NCBI RefSeq assembly: GCF_000703085.1
Contig: NZ_JNLL01000001.1
Span: 186,001-250,000 of the forward strand
DNA length: 64,000 bases
Direction: 5' to 3'
Source: Persephonella sp. KM09-Lau-8
GTDB lineage: Bacteria; Aquificota; Aquificia; Aquificales; Hydrogenothermaceae
Shown here in pieces: positions 30,016-38,600 of the stretch (within the stretch, counting starts at the first letter, position 1; the number at the start of each line of letters is the position of its first letter). A program made the position numbers and the translations under genes. The notes beneath the pieces were generated by a model, which was not told the origin of the DNA, made no database searches, and worked only from the letters and a program-made list of their open reading frames with translations.

Positions 30016-30630
30016 ATGAAGAAGATAACAGCAGTAGCTGCAATAATATCAGCAGGTTTACTCTTTTCCTGTGGGCAGCCTCAATATACCAATGTAGATA
30101 TGTCACCTAAAAAAGTTAAAGTTATTAAAGATTTTGGTGAAGATGCAGCCAAAATGCTCCTCCAGGATCTTAAAGCTGAACTTAAAAAAGCTCTTAAAAC
30201 TAAAGGGCCTGTAGGAGCCATTGAAGTATGTTCAAAAAAAGCAATGGAAATAACACAGGAAGTTGCCGAGGATTTTGGAGATATTGAAATAAAAAGAACA
30301 ACATTTAAATACAGAAATCCTAAAAACAAACCTGATCAGTATGAAGCTGAAGCACTTAAGTTTTTTGAGAAAACATATAAAGAAACAGGAAAACTTCCTC
30401 CTTATTATATACAGAAACTAAAAGGAGAATACAGATATTACAAACCTCTGAAAATTCAAGGTGTATGTCTTACATGCCATGGAGATCCAAAATCTATGGA
30501 TCCAAAAGTAGTTAAAAAATTAAAAGAACTATATCCTAACGATAAAGCAACTGGATATAAACTTGGAGATTTCAGAGGAGTTATAAGAGTTTCTATTCCT
30601 GAAGATGTTATTAAAAAGTCCTGTCTATAA
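30016..30630 (+). CDS. DUF3365 (Tll0287-like) haem-binding lipoprotein
   Basis: The 204-residue protein begins with a lipoprotein signal (LLFSC, Cys at about 19). The Tll0287-like domain contains a helical N-part (EVCSKKAMEI...) and a single c-type haem motif CLTCH at about residues 153-157, followed by GDPKSMDPKV. Such proteins are periplasmic single-haem sensors or electron carriers. An AGGAGGAG site and an 11-base gap from the PRTase gene put it in the herA operon. It is closed by a bidirectional terminator. Confidence 0.83.
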   Translation: MKKITAVAAIISAGLLFSCGQPQYTNVDMSPKKVKVIKDFGEDAAKMLLQDLKAELKKALKTKGPVGAIEVCSKKAMEITQEVAEDFGDIEIKRTTFKYRNPKNKPDQYEAEALKFFEKTYKETGKLPPYYIQKLKGEYRYYKPLKIQGVCLTCHGDPKSMDPKVVKKLKELYPNDKATGYKLGDFRGVIRVSIPEDVIKKSCL

Positions 30631-30631
30631 T

Positions 30632-30658
30632 AAAGGAGCCTTCAAAGGCTCCTTTGTT
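30632..30658. terminator. Bidirectional terminator between the herA operon and the polyferredoxin gene
   Basis: AAAGGAGCC (30632-30640) pairs with GGCTCCTTT (30647-30655) around a 6-base loop. T runs follow on the plus strand and TTTATTAT on the minus strand, so it can serve both convergent units. Confidence 0.85.
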
Positions 30659-30661
30659 CTG

Positions 30662-32068
30662 TTAATGTCCGAAATTAGATGAATAGAAAAATCTTATATA
30701 TAATTGAAATACCGTTAGAGCAATATAAAAAACTATAATTAAGGAAGAAAATACATAAGCAAGCATTTTCTTTAATCCTGAGATCTCAAAAAATCCTATT
30801 CTTTTCCACATGATAAAGCCACTCCAGAAGGCAGCTATAAATGGAAAAATATAAAAGATTCTTAACCATTTGTCTTTGTTACTTGCAAGAGGTTCTACTT
30901 CGATATTTAGAAAGAAAGCCTGGGAAAATCCATTTATGATCTCATGGTAGTAATGTGTAAAGAAAAAATGGGTTACATGAGATAGACTTCCGATTATCAT
31001 TAATGGTGCAAGAGCATAGCCAAGATTCAAAAATACTTCTTTGAAGGGTTTTTTAATTATTTTAGAGGTAATATAAAAGCCACCTAATACCAGTGAAAGA
31101 GTAATAATTACAGCCATAAACAGAGCTGTAAAACCAACCCAACTAAAAGGTTTGCCTATTCCTGTAACCGTTTCGAGCCATTTTCCTATGTTAACCCATG
31201 GAAGTTCATCTTTTATAGGAGAATGCCCTAATCCATGATGGAATCTCATGGTTATGGTAATGACAGCAAGTAAAATTATATAGATCCATATTTCCCAGCT
31301 ATTTGGTTTCTTGATTTTTTGTAATAAGGAATAAGACCATTTTCTTATAGAATATTTTATTCCTTCACAACTGCCAGCACATTCCATACATAGTGTGCAG
31401 CTTTCCATGGAATTATTTTTATCAAACTTATATGGACTTAATTTGTATGGACATGCAAAAGCGCAATCAGGTTTTTCACATTTAGAATCACATAGCTTCT
31501 TATTATATGCAGATAACCACATAAACCCAACTCTTGCAAAGGCTGGAGCTACTCTTCCTATTGGGCAAAAATATCTGCAAAAAGCTCCATTTGTATAAAG
31601 AAAAGAAACTATAACAGCAAGAATAAGAAAGAATAAGAAAAATAATGCTGTGGCAAAAGAGCTTCTCAATGTACCTGGGAATATGTAAAGAGGTATCCAA
31701 TAAAATAATAAAAGAAGAGAAAATCCTATATATGGATTTTTTAAAACTTTAGGAATTTTTCTTTTTGATCCATATTTACTAATTGTTCTTGATAAAAAAC
31801 CCATCGGACAAATCATACAAAAAATATTACCTAAAAAAGGTAGAGTTATTACCATAAAAAAGGGCCAAAAAAGGCCCCAAAAAAGACCAGTCGTAAAAGC
31901 ATTCTTCGGAGAGAGTAAACCCCATAAAATAGCATATAGGAATAGCAGCAGCAGGATTGTCCTGAAGATATTTAAAAAGTTAGGGTTTCCAATAGTTGCA
32001 TGTATTGAGCGCAATCTAAATATATCATTTTTATCTCTTTCAAATGGAAATTCACTAAATTTCCTCAT
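30662..32068 (-). CDS. Membrane polyferredoxin (NapH/NosR-like 4Fe-4S protein)
   Basis: The 468-residue protein has about 9-10 membrane helices. Cys motifs are CMICPMG and CRYFCPIG at membrane edges, then a two-cluster ferredoxin-like insert, CDSKCEKPDCAFACP and CTLCMECAGSC (about residues 190-232). The C-terminal half has further helices with an unusual His-rich stretch, HVTHFFFTHYYHE (about 355-367), suitable for binding haem or metal. It would carry electrons across or along the inner membrane. It is 13 bases behind the TonB receptor gene in the same operon, so a role in reductive uptake of a metal or metallophore is inferred. It is not a standard NapH, CcoG or NosR. Confidence 0.8.
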   Translation of the reverse strand: MRKFSEFPFERDKNDIFRLRSIHATIGNPNFLNIFRTILLLLFLYAILWGLLSPKNAFTTGLFWGLFWPFFMVITLPFLGNIFCMICPMGFLSRTISKYGSKRKIPKVLKNPYIGFSLLLLFYWIPLYIFPGTLRSSFATALFFLFFLILAVIVSFLYTNGAFCRYFCPIGRVAPAFARVGFMWLSAYNKKLCDSKCEKPDCAFACPYKLSPYKFDKNNSMESCTLCMECAGSCEGIKYSIRKWSYSLLQKIKKPNSWEIWIYIILLAVITITMRFHHGLGHSPIKDELPWVNIGKWLETVTGIGKPFSWVGFTALFMAVIITLSLVLGGFYITSKIIKKPFKEVFLNLGYALAPLMIIGSLSHVTHFFFTHYYHEIINGFSQAFFLNIEVEPLASNKDKWLRIFYIFPFIAAFWSGFIMWKRIGFFEISGLKKMLAYVFSSLIIVFYIALTVFQLYIRFFYSSNFGH

Positions 32069-32081
32069 TTTTAAACCTCAC

Positions 32082-34208
32082 TTAAAATTTATAAGATGCT
32101 CTGATCATATAAGTTCTTGGTGGGGCTGGATAAATATAATAATCGTCGTCTGCATCACCGGTATCACTTTTGACATATTGAGAGGCATATTTTTTATCAA
32201 ATAAATTTCTTACATCTAAGGATATTTCAAACTTTTTGCCCTTTTCATATCCGACCATGACATTTGTTATGTTTTTATAATCATCATACTTTTCTGTGTT
32301 TGCATTATCTATGTAATATGGACCCCAGGTGTTAAGCTCAATTCTAAATTTGATTCCAGTTTTATGTTTCCCAGTAAGAAACAGGCTATACATGTATTCT
32401 GGTATATAGTAAAGTTTATTTCCACTGAAATCGTAGGTGTTTCCATTCCTATCTTTAAATACGAAACTGTCGTATTTGAAGTTATAGTATGTGTAAGAAC
32501 CTCCAAAGAATACACCGTCAAATAGATTTATTTTCCCTTCAAATTCAAAACCCTTTTTTGTGGTTTTCCCTGCGTTTACATATATTCTTTCCCTATTTGA
32601 ATCATAAGTTTGAACAATTTCTTTGTCTGTTTTCATCATAAAAATACTGGAGGCTATATAAATTTTGTTGTTTACAAATCTGGTACCAATCTCATAATTA
32701 ACGGTTGTAGATGCATCTAAATCTGGATTTGCTAATAGTTCGCTATCTTGAGGAGTTTGAAAACCTGTTGATACAGTTCCGTATACTGACCAGTTAGGTA
32801 TAAATTTATAAACAATACCTAATCTTGGACTGACCATATTCCATGTTTTTGATGTCTCAGTATATTCAGGTGTGTCAAGTTTACTATAATAATAACCTGG
32901 CCAGTACTTAAGCTCGTAGTAGGAAGTTTTTTCTATATCAAATTTTACCGTATCAAATCTTATTCCTAAATCTAAAATAACTTTTTCTGTAGGATAAATA
33001 GTTTCTTGAGCAAAAATACCTAAAGTATAGTTCCTATTTTTCTGGTCGTCATAGAGTCGATCTTTATCATCAGTAAGAACATATTTTATAGGATTTGTTC
33101 GAGAAGCATTTCTACAGTAATCAACAGTACCATCCTCCAGAATACAGACTTGATATAGATATCTTTCTGTATTGTAATGGTCATATCTTCCTTGTATTCC
33201 TGTTACAAGAAGAGCATTTTTGCCAAAAAGTTTATGTTTTAGTTCCATTTGAGTATCTATTCCTCCAACATAAGAACCACCATCGTTTACTCTTGCAAAT
33301 ACTGGGTGATAATGAGCCCATCTTTGTAAATAAATTGTTGATTTTAAAGTTAAATTTTCGGAAACTTCTTTAGTGTATTTATTACTCCAGAAAAATATTC
33401 TTGAATATCTTCCTGATCTTCTCCAAGTATTATAGACCGATTGTTTTGTTATATCTCCTGATTCAAACTCTGATTTTGATAGGCTTCCTGGAAGTTGTAA
33501 ATCAGATTTAGTAAAACTTATCATTGTTTCTAAAGAAGAACTTTCATCTATTAACCATCCAAGTTTAACGGCGGTTTGAAAAGATTCAAATCTATTCCAT
33601 TCCCTCCAGGAGTCGGATTTTTTGTAAGAAAAACTGGCATTATAAAATAATCCTTCTCCATTATTTCCGCCATATAAGAGCCTTGACATGTAAGTTCCAT
33701 AGTTACCATATCCAGCTCTAATCTTGAAACCTTGAAATTTGAAAGGATTTATTGTTATAAAGTTAACTACTCCACCAGCTGAGTTTGCTCCATACAGAGT
33801 TGAATTTGGACCTTTAACGATATCTATTTCCTCTAAAAGTTGGGGATCTACAAAATCAAGTCTTGTAAAACCATCTGGATCTGTAATTGGAACTCCATCA
33901 AGAAGAATATTGATTTCCCTTACTGCATAAGGTGCTTTGAGTCCTCCTCCTCTAATAATTAATCTTACATCATATCCTCCATTTTTAGTTGTTGCTTGAA
34001 TTCCAGGAAGGCTTTCTAAAAATTCTGAAACGTTGTACTGTCTTTCCATTTCAATTTCATCTTTTGTGACAGTTTCTACTCCTGCTGGAATGTCTAATTC
34101 TGGTCTTTCTACTCTTGTTGCTGTGATCTGTGTTTTTTCCAACTTGAGGACTTCTTCAGAAAATGCCGTAGTTGAGATTAAACAAAAAATCAAGAGATGT
34201 TTTTTCAT
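32082..34208 (-). CDS. TonB-dependent outer-membrane receptor
   Basis: The 708-residue protein has a signal peptide (cleavage near AFS|EE), a TonB-box-like KLEKTQITATRVE, a plug domain (PAGVETVTKDEIE to about residue 170, with RGGGLKAPYAVREINILLDGVP and GPNSTLYGANSAGGVVNFIT), and a 22-strand barrel ending in Phe (MIRASYKF). It imports a ligand too large for porins, usually a siderophore, cobalamin or metal chelate. The ATG at 34208 has GGAGGCGG upstream; an in-frame TTG at 34226 is rejected. The polyferredoxin gene follows directly. Confidence 0.93.
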   Translation of the reverse strand: MKKHLLIFCLISTTAFSEEVLKLEKTQITATRVERPELDIPAGVETVTKDEIEMERQYNVSEFLESLPGIQATTKNGGYDVRLIIRGGGLKAPYAVREINILLDGVPITDPDGFTRLDFVDPQLLEEIDIVKGPNSTLYGANSAGGVVNFITINPFKFQGFKIRAGYGNYGTYMSRLLYGGNNGEGLFYNASFSYKKSDSWREWNRFESFQTAVKLGWLIDESSSLETMISFTKSDLQLPGSLSKSEFESGDITKQSVYNTWRRSGRYSRIFFWSNKYTKEVSENLTLKSTIYLQRWAHYHPVFARVNDGGSYVGGIDTQMELKHKLFGKNALLVTGIQGRYDHYNTERYLYQVCILEDGTVDYCRNASRTNPIKYVLTDDKDRLYDDQKNRNYTLGIFAQETIYPTEKVILDLGIRFDTVKFDIEKTSYYELKYWPGYYYSKLDTPEYTETSKTWNMVSPRLGIVYKFIPNWSVYGTVSTGFQTPQDSELLANPDLDASTTVNYEIGTRFVNNKIYIASSIFMMKTDKEIVQTYDSNRERIYVNAGKTTKKGFEFEGKINLFDGVFFGGSYTYYNFKYDSFVFKDRNGNTYDFSGNKLYYIPEYMYSLFLTGKHKTGIKFRIELNTWGPYYIDNANTEKYDDYKNITNVMVGYEKGKKFEISLDVRNLFDKKYASQYVKSDTGDADDDYYIYPAPPRTYMIRASYKF

Positions 34209-34232
34209 GGCCCGCCTCCATTTCAAATTATG

Positions 34233-34264
34233 ATAATTTTAATTTAATTTAAATTTAAAATTAT
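34233..34264. promoter_or_regulatory. AT-only palindrome upstream of the TonB receptor (candidate operator)
   Basis: ATAATTTTAA (34233-34242) and TTAAAATTAT (34255-34264) are perfect inverted arms separated by 12 bases. The adjoining TTATGATAAT at 34228-34237 resembles two Fur hexamers (GATAAT-like). It lies 25 bases upstream of the receptor start. Because the stretch is pure AT, chance is a real alternative. Confidence 0.35.
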
Positions 34265-34458
34265 AGAAAGTAAAGTGTTAAATAAACTTTAATTTAACTA
34301 TAAAAATATAATCAACTGATATAGAAGTATTCTTTGATATCTGGATCTAAATAGGAAAGTTTAATTACGTGAAGGATATAAAGAACGTAAAGAGAAGGAT
34401 TGGGTCAATCACGGAAGAAAAATGATTTATAAATGTTAAGTTTAATTTTATTTTACTT

Positions 34459-34896
34459 TTATTTTTTTAACTCTTCTAAAACAATTCTATCAAATTCTTT
34501 AGCCTGAACTGTATCCCCTATATGTTCAAAGGGTATTTTACCTGTTACACTTGCACCGGGGAATAGATTGTCCACAACTTTTTCAACTTTCATTTCAAAT
34601 ACAGAAATAGGAAAAGGTAATTCTCCTATTTCGTCTACAATAAGCTTTGTTTTCCCTGAAATACTCAGGGCAAACCCTTCGCCAAAAACCTCAACACTTG
34701 CATAAGGGTTTTCTTTTAGATTTTCTGTGGAATAACTGTCCTTACTTAAAGCAAATCTGATGGTATTTTTATCCTTTGCAATTAACCAGGTTATAAATGT
34801 GGTATAAGGCTTATTATCCCTGCTGGTAGCCAGCACCGAAGGAGTTAAATCCTGTAGATAGGGTAGTATATTATCTGGAATAGACTTTTCTGCCAT
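34459..34896 (-). CDS. Pyridoxamine-5'-phosphate-oxidase-fold (flavin-binding) protein
   Basis: The 145-residue protein has the split-barrel fold pattern of the PNPOx-like family. LTPSVLATSRDNKPYTTFITWLIAKD at the start is followed by TIRFALSKDSYSTENLKENPYASVEVFG. Such small members bind FMN, F420 or haem and act as stress-related reductases. The true cofactor here is unknown. AGGAGGAAGAAC precedes the ATG. It stands alone: 250 bases separate it from the TonB receptor start, and speH lies behind its own promoter on the same strand. In the gap 34265-34458 I see no gene, only AT-rich sequence. Confidence 0.75.
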   Translation of the reverse strand: MAEKSIPDNILPYLQDLTPSVLATSRDNKPYTTFITWLIAKDKNTIRFALSKDSYSTENLKENPYASVEVFGEGFALSISGKTKLIVDEIGELPFPISVFEMKVEKVVDNLFPGASVTGKIPFEHIGDTVQAKEFDRIVLEELKK

Positions 34897-34970
34897 TGTT
34901 CTTCCTCCTTTTTAGATTTAAATATAGTAATCCCTTTCAGGAAGAACAATGGTTCATATCACAAAAAACA

Positions 34971-34999
34971 TATAAAGGAAACAGTATTAAACTGTTTCC
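34971..34999 (-). terminator. Probable terminator of speH
   Basis: On the minus strand GGAAACAGT pairs with ACTGTTTCC (plus 34977-34999) around a 5-base loop. The hairpin spans the speH stop codon and is followed by TTTATATGTTTTTTG. Confidence 0.6.
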
Positions 35000-35388
35000 A
35001 GTTCTATCTTTTCTATATTGGTTGCAGCTTCGTTTACAGGAACAACTCCCCTTTCCGCAACCTTCTCATCAACTCTCTTAGGCTTGAGCACTTTTAAGAT
35101 ATATTCCATTGCTTTGAATGTTTTTTCCTTTCCGCCACAAGTATAAACATCTATCGCTGCATAGCCATGCTCTGGCCATGTGTGGATTGAGATGTGGGAT
35201 TCTTCAAGAAGGATTACACCTGTTGCACCATGTGGATAGAATTGGTGAAAGTGGGAAGATAATTTACTTAGACCTGCATGCTTGACTGCTCCTTCCAGGA
35301 GCTCTCTTACGTCTTCGACATGGTCAATTTTGTCGAACTCCACTCCATAAAGGTCAGCTAAGATATGCAGTCCGAGGGTTTTTTCCAT
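34987..35388 (-). CDS. speH: S-adenosylmethionine decarboxylase proenzyme SpeH
   Basis: The 133-residue prokaryotic class 1B proenzyme has the self-cleavage site Glu63-Ser64 in EESHISIHTWPE, with Ser64 becoming the pyruvoyl group. The active-site His and Cys are in HTWPEHGYAAIDVYTCG. It makes the aminopropyl donor for spermidine and the long polyamines typical of thermophiles. GGAGGATAG precedes the ATG. This ribosome site and start lie inside a 29-codon leader frame (35358-35447 minus), which suggests translational regulation. It is divergent from metH, another methyl-cycle gene. Confidence 0.95.
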   Translation of the reverse strand: MEKTLGLHILADLYGVEFDKIDHVEDVRELLEGAVKHAGLSKLSSHFHQFYPHGATGVILLEESHISIHTWPEHGYAAIDVYTCGGKEKTFKAMEYILKVLKPKRVDEKVAERGVVPVNEAATNIEKIELETV

Positions 35389-35447
35389 TTTCTATCCTCC
35401 ATTTTCGTTTTTTCAATTAAAAATCGCGTCGGGCTACAACTGCCCAT
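35358..35447 (-). CDS. Candidate leader ORF overlapping the speH start
   Basis: On the minus strand AAAGGAGG is followed nine bases later by ATG at 35447 and a 29-codon frame ending with TAG at 35358-35360. The peptide begins MGSCSPTRFLIEKTKMEDRK. It runs across the speH ribosome site and ATG (35388) in another frame and stops 10 codons inside speH. Its first codons are noticeably GC-richer than the surroundings and include a GGGC/GCCC hairpin. It lies downstream of the predicted speH promoter. A regulatory uORF is inferred; no known leader-peptide family is recognised. Confidence 0.5.
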   Translation of the reverse strand: MGSCSPTRFLIEKTKMEDRKWKKPSDCIS

Positions 35448-35491
35448 GACAAAAAACCTCCTTTAAGGTTTAATAAAATTCGCAACAATAT

Positions 35492-35521
35492 ATTATATGT
35501 TAGCTTTAAATTTTTTTGCAA
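35492..35521 (-). promoter_or_regulatory. Promoter of speH (with leader ORF)
   Basis: Read on the minus strand, TTGCAA (35521-35516), an 18-base spacer and TATAAT (35497-35492). The start of transcription would be near 35485, giving a leader of about 95 bases that contains the leader ORF. Confidence 0.65.
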
Positions 35522-35602
35522 TATTAAATTAATCATACCCTGTGAAAAGGCAATAAATTTTGATAAGTTATTAATTCCAAAAATTTAAAAAAGGTATGTG
35601 GA

Positions 35603-38600
35603 ATGGCAGATTTAAGACAGCTCATAAAAGAAAAGGTTCTTGTTATAGATGGTGCTATGGGAACAATGATTCAATCTATGATTGTTCCCATGGATGCATG
35701 GCAGGGAAAGGTAGGTTGTAATGAGGTTTTAAATGTAGGAGCTCCTGACATAATCCGTTCTATCCATGAAAAGTATGCACAGGCAGGGGCAGACCTTATA
35801 AAAACAAACACATTTGGAGCTTTGCCATGGGTTTTAGAAGAGTATGATATTTCAGATAGAGCCTATGAGCTTGCAAAAGCTGGGGCAGAGCTTGTAAGAC
35901 AGGTATGTGATAGATACTCAACCCCTGAAAAACCACGATTTGTTGCAGGTTCTCTGGGACCCGGAACAAAACTGCCTTCCCTTGGACATATCCACTACGA
36001 TGAGATGTATGAAGGATACAAAATAGCAGCAAAAGGTCTTATACACGGCGGTGTTGATGTATTCCTGCTGGAAACATTTCAAGACCCATTACAGATAAAG
36101 GCTGCTCTACATGCTGTTCAGGACGCAGCAAAGGAGGAAGGAAAAGATATTCCTGTTATGGTTTCTGCAACCATTGAGCTTTCTGGGACAATGCTTATTG
36201 GAACAGATGCCCAGACCCTTGCTGTTATTATGGAGCCTTTTGATATTCTGTCCCTTGGTTTTAATTGTGGAACAGGTCCAGATCAGATAGAACAGCATCT
36301 AAAAAAACTTTCAGAAGTCTGGCCAAAGCCTATTTCTATACACTCAAACGCAGGTCTACCAGAAAACAGAGGTGGTCATACATACTACCCCATGGGAGCT
36401 GAAGAGTTTGCAGAAAAGGAAAGCAGATTTTTAGATATAGATGGTGTTGCTATTGTAGGTGGATGTTGTGGAACAACCCCTGCCCATATAAAAGTCCTTG
36501 CTGACAAGGTAGCAGGAAGAAAACCAAAACCCCCTAAAGGAAAACAGCCAAGGGCTTTAGCCTCTCTATACGGCATACAGCCTTTAAAACAGGAGCCTCC
36601 TCCGTTTCTGGTAGGAGAAAGAACAAACGCAACAGGTTCTAAAAAATTCCGTGAGCTGCTTCTGGAAGAAAACTATGATGCTATTTTGTCTGTAGCACAG
36701 GAGCAGGTGAAAGCAGGAGCCCATGCCCTTGATGTTTCTGTAAACTTTGCAGGTAGAGATGAAATAAAAGATATGAAAGAGGTTATCAGCAGATTTAATG
36801 AAAAAATCCCTATTCCTCTTATGCCTGACAGCACACAGCCACCTGCACTTGAAACCGCCCTTAAGCTAATAGGTGGAAGACCAATCCTGAACTCTGCAAA
36901 CCTTGAAGATGGAGAAGAAAAATTCAATAAGGTCTGCCAGCTTGCAAAAAGATACGGAGCAGCTGTCGTTCTTCTTACCATAGATGAAAAAGGAATGGCT
37001 AAAACAAAGGAAAGAAAAGTTGAAGTTGCAGAAAGGATGTATAAGCTGGCAACAGAAAAGCATGGTTTGCATCCAGAAGACCTTGTTTTTGATGTTCTTA
37101 CCTTTACTGTAGGTTCCGGAGATGAGGAATACAGGGATGCAGCTATCCAGACAATAGAGGCTATTAAGGAAATCAGGAAAAGACATCCAGAGGTTGGATT
37201 TGTTCTTGGAATATCAAACGTTTCCTTTGGGCTTGATATGACAGCAAGAAAATATCTGAACTCAGTTTTTCTCCATCACTGCGTTGAAGCTGGTCTTACA
37301 ATGGCAATAGTAAACCCTAAACATCTTATCCCTTATCACAAAATATCAGAGGAAGACAGAAAGGTATGTGAAAATCTACTTTTCAATAGATGGGAAAATG
37401 GGGAAGACCCGCTATTCAAATTTATACAGCATTTTTCAAATGCAAAAGACAGGGACTTAAAAGCTGAAGAAGATGAGCTGAAGAAACTACCTATTGAAGA
37501 AAGAATAAAAAAACTCCTTATAGACGGAGAAAAGGACAAGCTAATACAGGCTGTTGAGGAAGCAAGACATACAATACCACCTGAAAAAATAATTAATGAA
37601 ATTCTCATTGATGCGATGAAAGTTGTGGGTGACCTGTTTGGCGAAGGAAAGATGCAGCTTCCTTTTGTTCTCCAGTCTGCTGAGGCTATGAAAGCTGCCG
37701 TTGATTATCTAAACCAGTATCTACCTAAAAAGAAAAAGGAAAAGCAAACAACCCTTATCCTTGGAACAGTTAAAGGGGATGTTCATGATGTTGGGAAAAA
37801 CCTTGTTGATATTATCCTGACAAATAATGGATTTAAGGTTGTGAATATTGGGATAAAAGTTGAGCTTGAGGAGTTTTTAAAAGCTTATGAGGAGCACAAT
37901 GCAGATGCAATTGGGATGAGCGGTCTCCTTGTAAAATCAACTCTTGAAATGAAAAACAATCTTGAAGAGATGCAAAAAAGAGGACTGAAAGTCCCTGTCC
38001 TTCTTGGTGGAGCTGCCTTAAATAAAGCCTTTGTTGATGAATACTGCAGACCTATCTATGATGGACCTATTTTTTACTGCAGGGATGCCTTTGATGGAAT
38101 AGAGGCAATGACAAGAATAGAAAAATGGGATGGTGTATCTCCCCTTGATACAGACCTTGGTTATGACAAAGAGGAAGAAAAGATTGAAGAAAAACTGAAA
38201 GAACCTAAAGAAGAGGTCAAAATACCTCCAATAAGCCAGATTAAAATGCCAGATAGAAGCGTTCCTGTTCCTGTTCCTCCATTCTGGGGAAGAAAAATCT
38301 GGATTTATCCTGATATGGAAGATAAAAAACTTTACAGGTATATACAGGATCTTGCTTTTAAATGGATAAATAAAGGTGGGCTATTCAAAAGAGCATGGGG
38401 ATATACAAGGTCTGGAAAAACAAAAGAAGAGTATGAAAAACTGAAAAAAGAGGAGATACTCCCAACATTTGAAAGACTGAAAAATCTGCTAATAGAAGAA
38501 AATATATTCCAGCCAAAAATCATTTATGGATACTGGCCTTGCAGGTCTGATTTTCCTGAGGAAAATGAGGAAAATAGAGAGTGTTCTCTGCTTATCTTTC

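Noticed and set aside
34330-34440. Possible gene remnant ending EGYKERKEKDWVNHGRKM between the TonB receptor and the PNPOx-like gene
   Set aside because: Only about 20 codons without a start or ribosome site, and no family recognised. Probably chance.
35389-35602. Cobalamin riboswitch upstream of metH
   Set aside because: No B12 box, and the gap is mostly taken up by the divergent speH promoter and leader.
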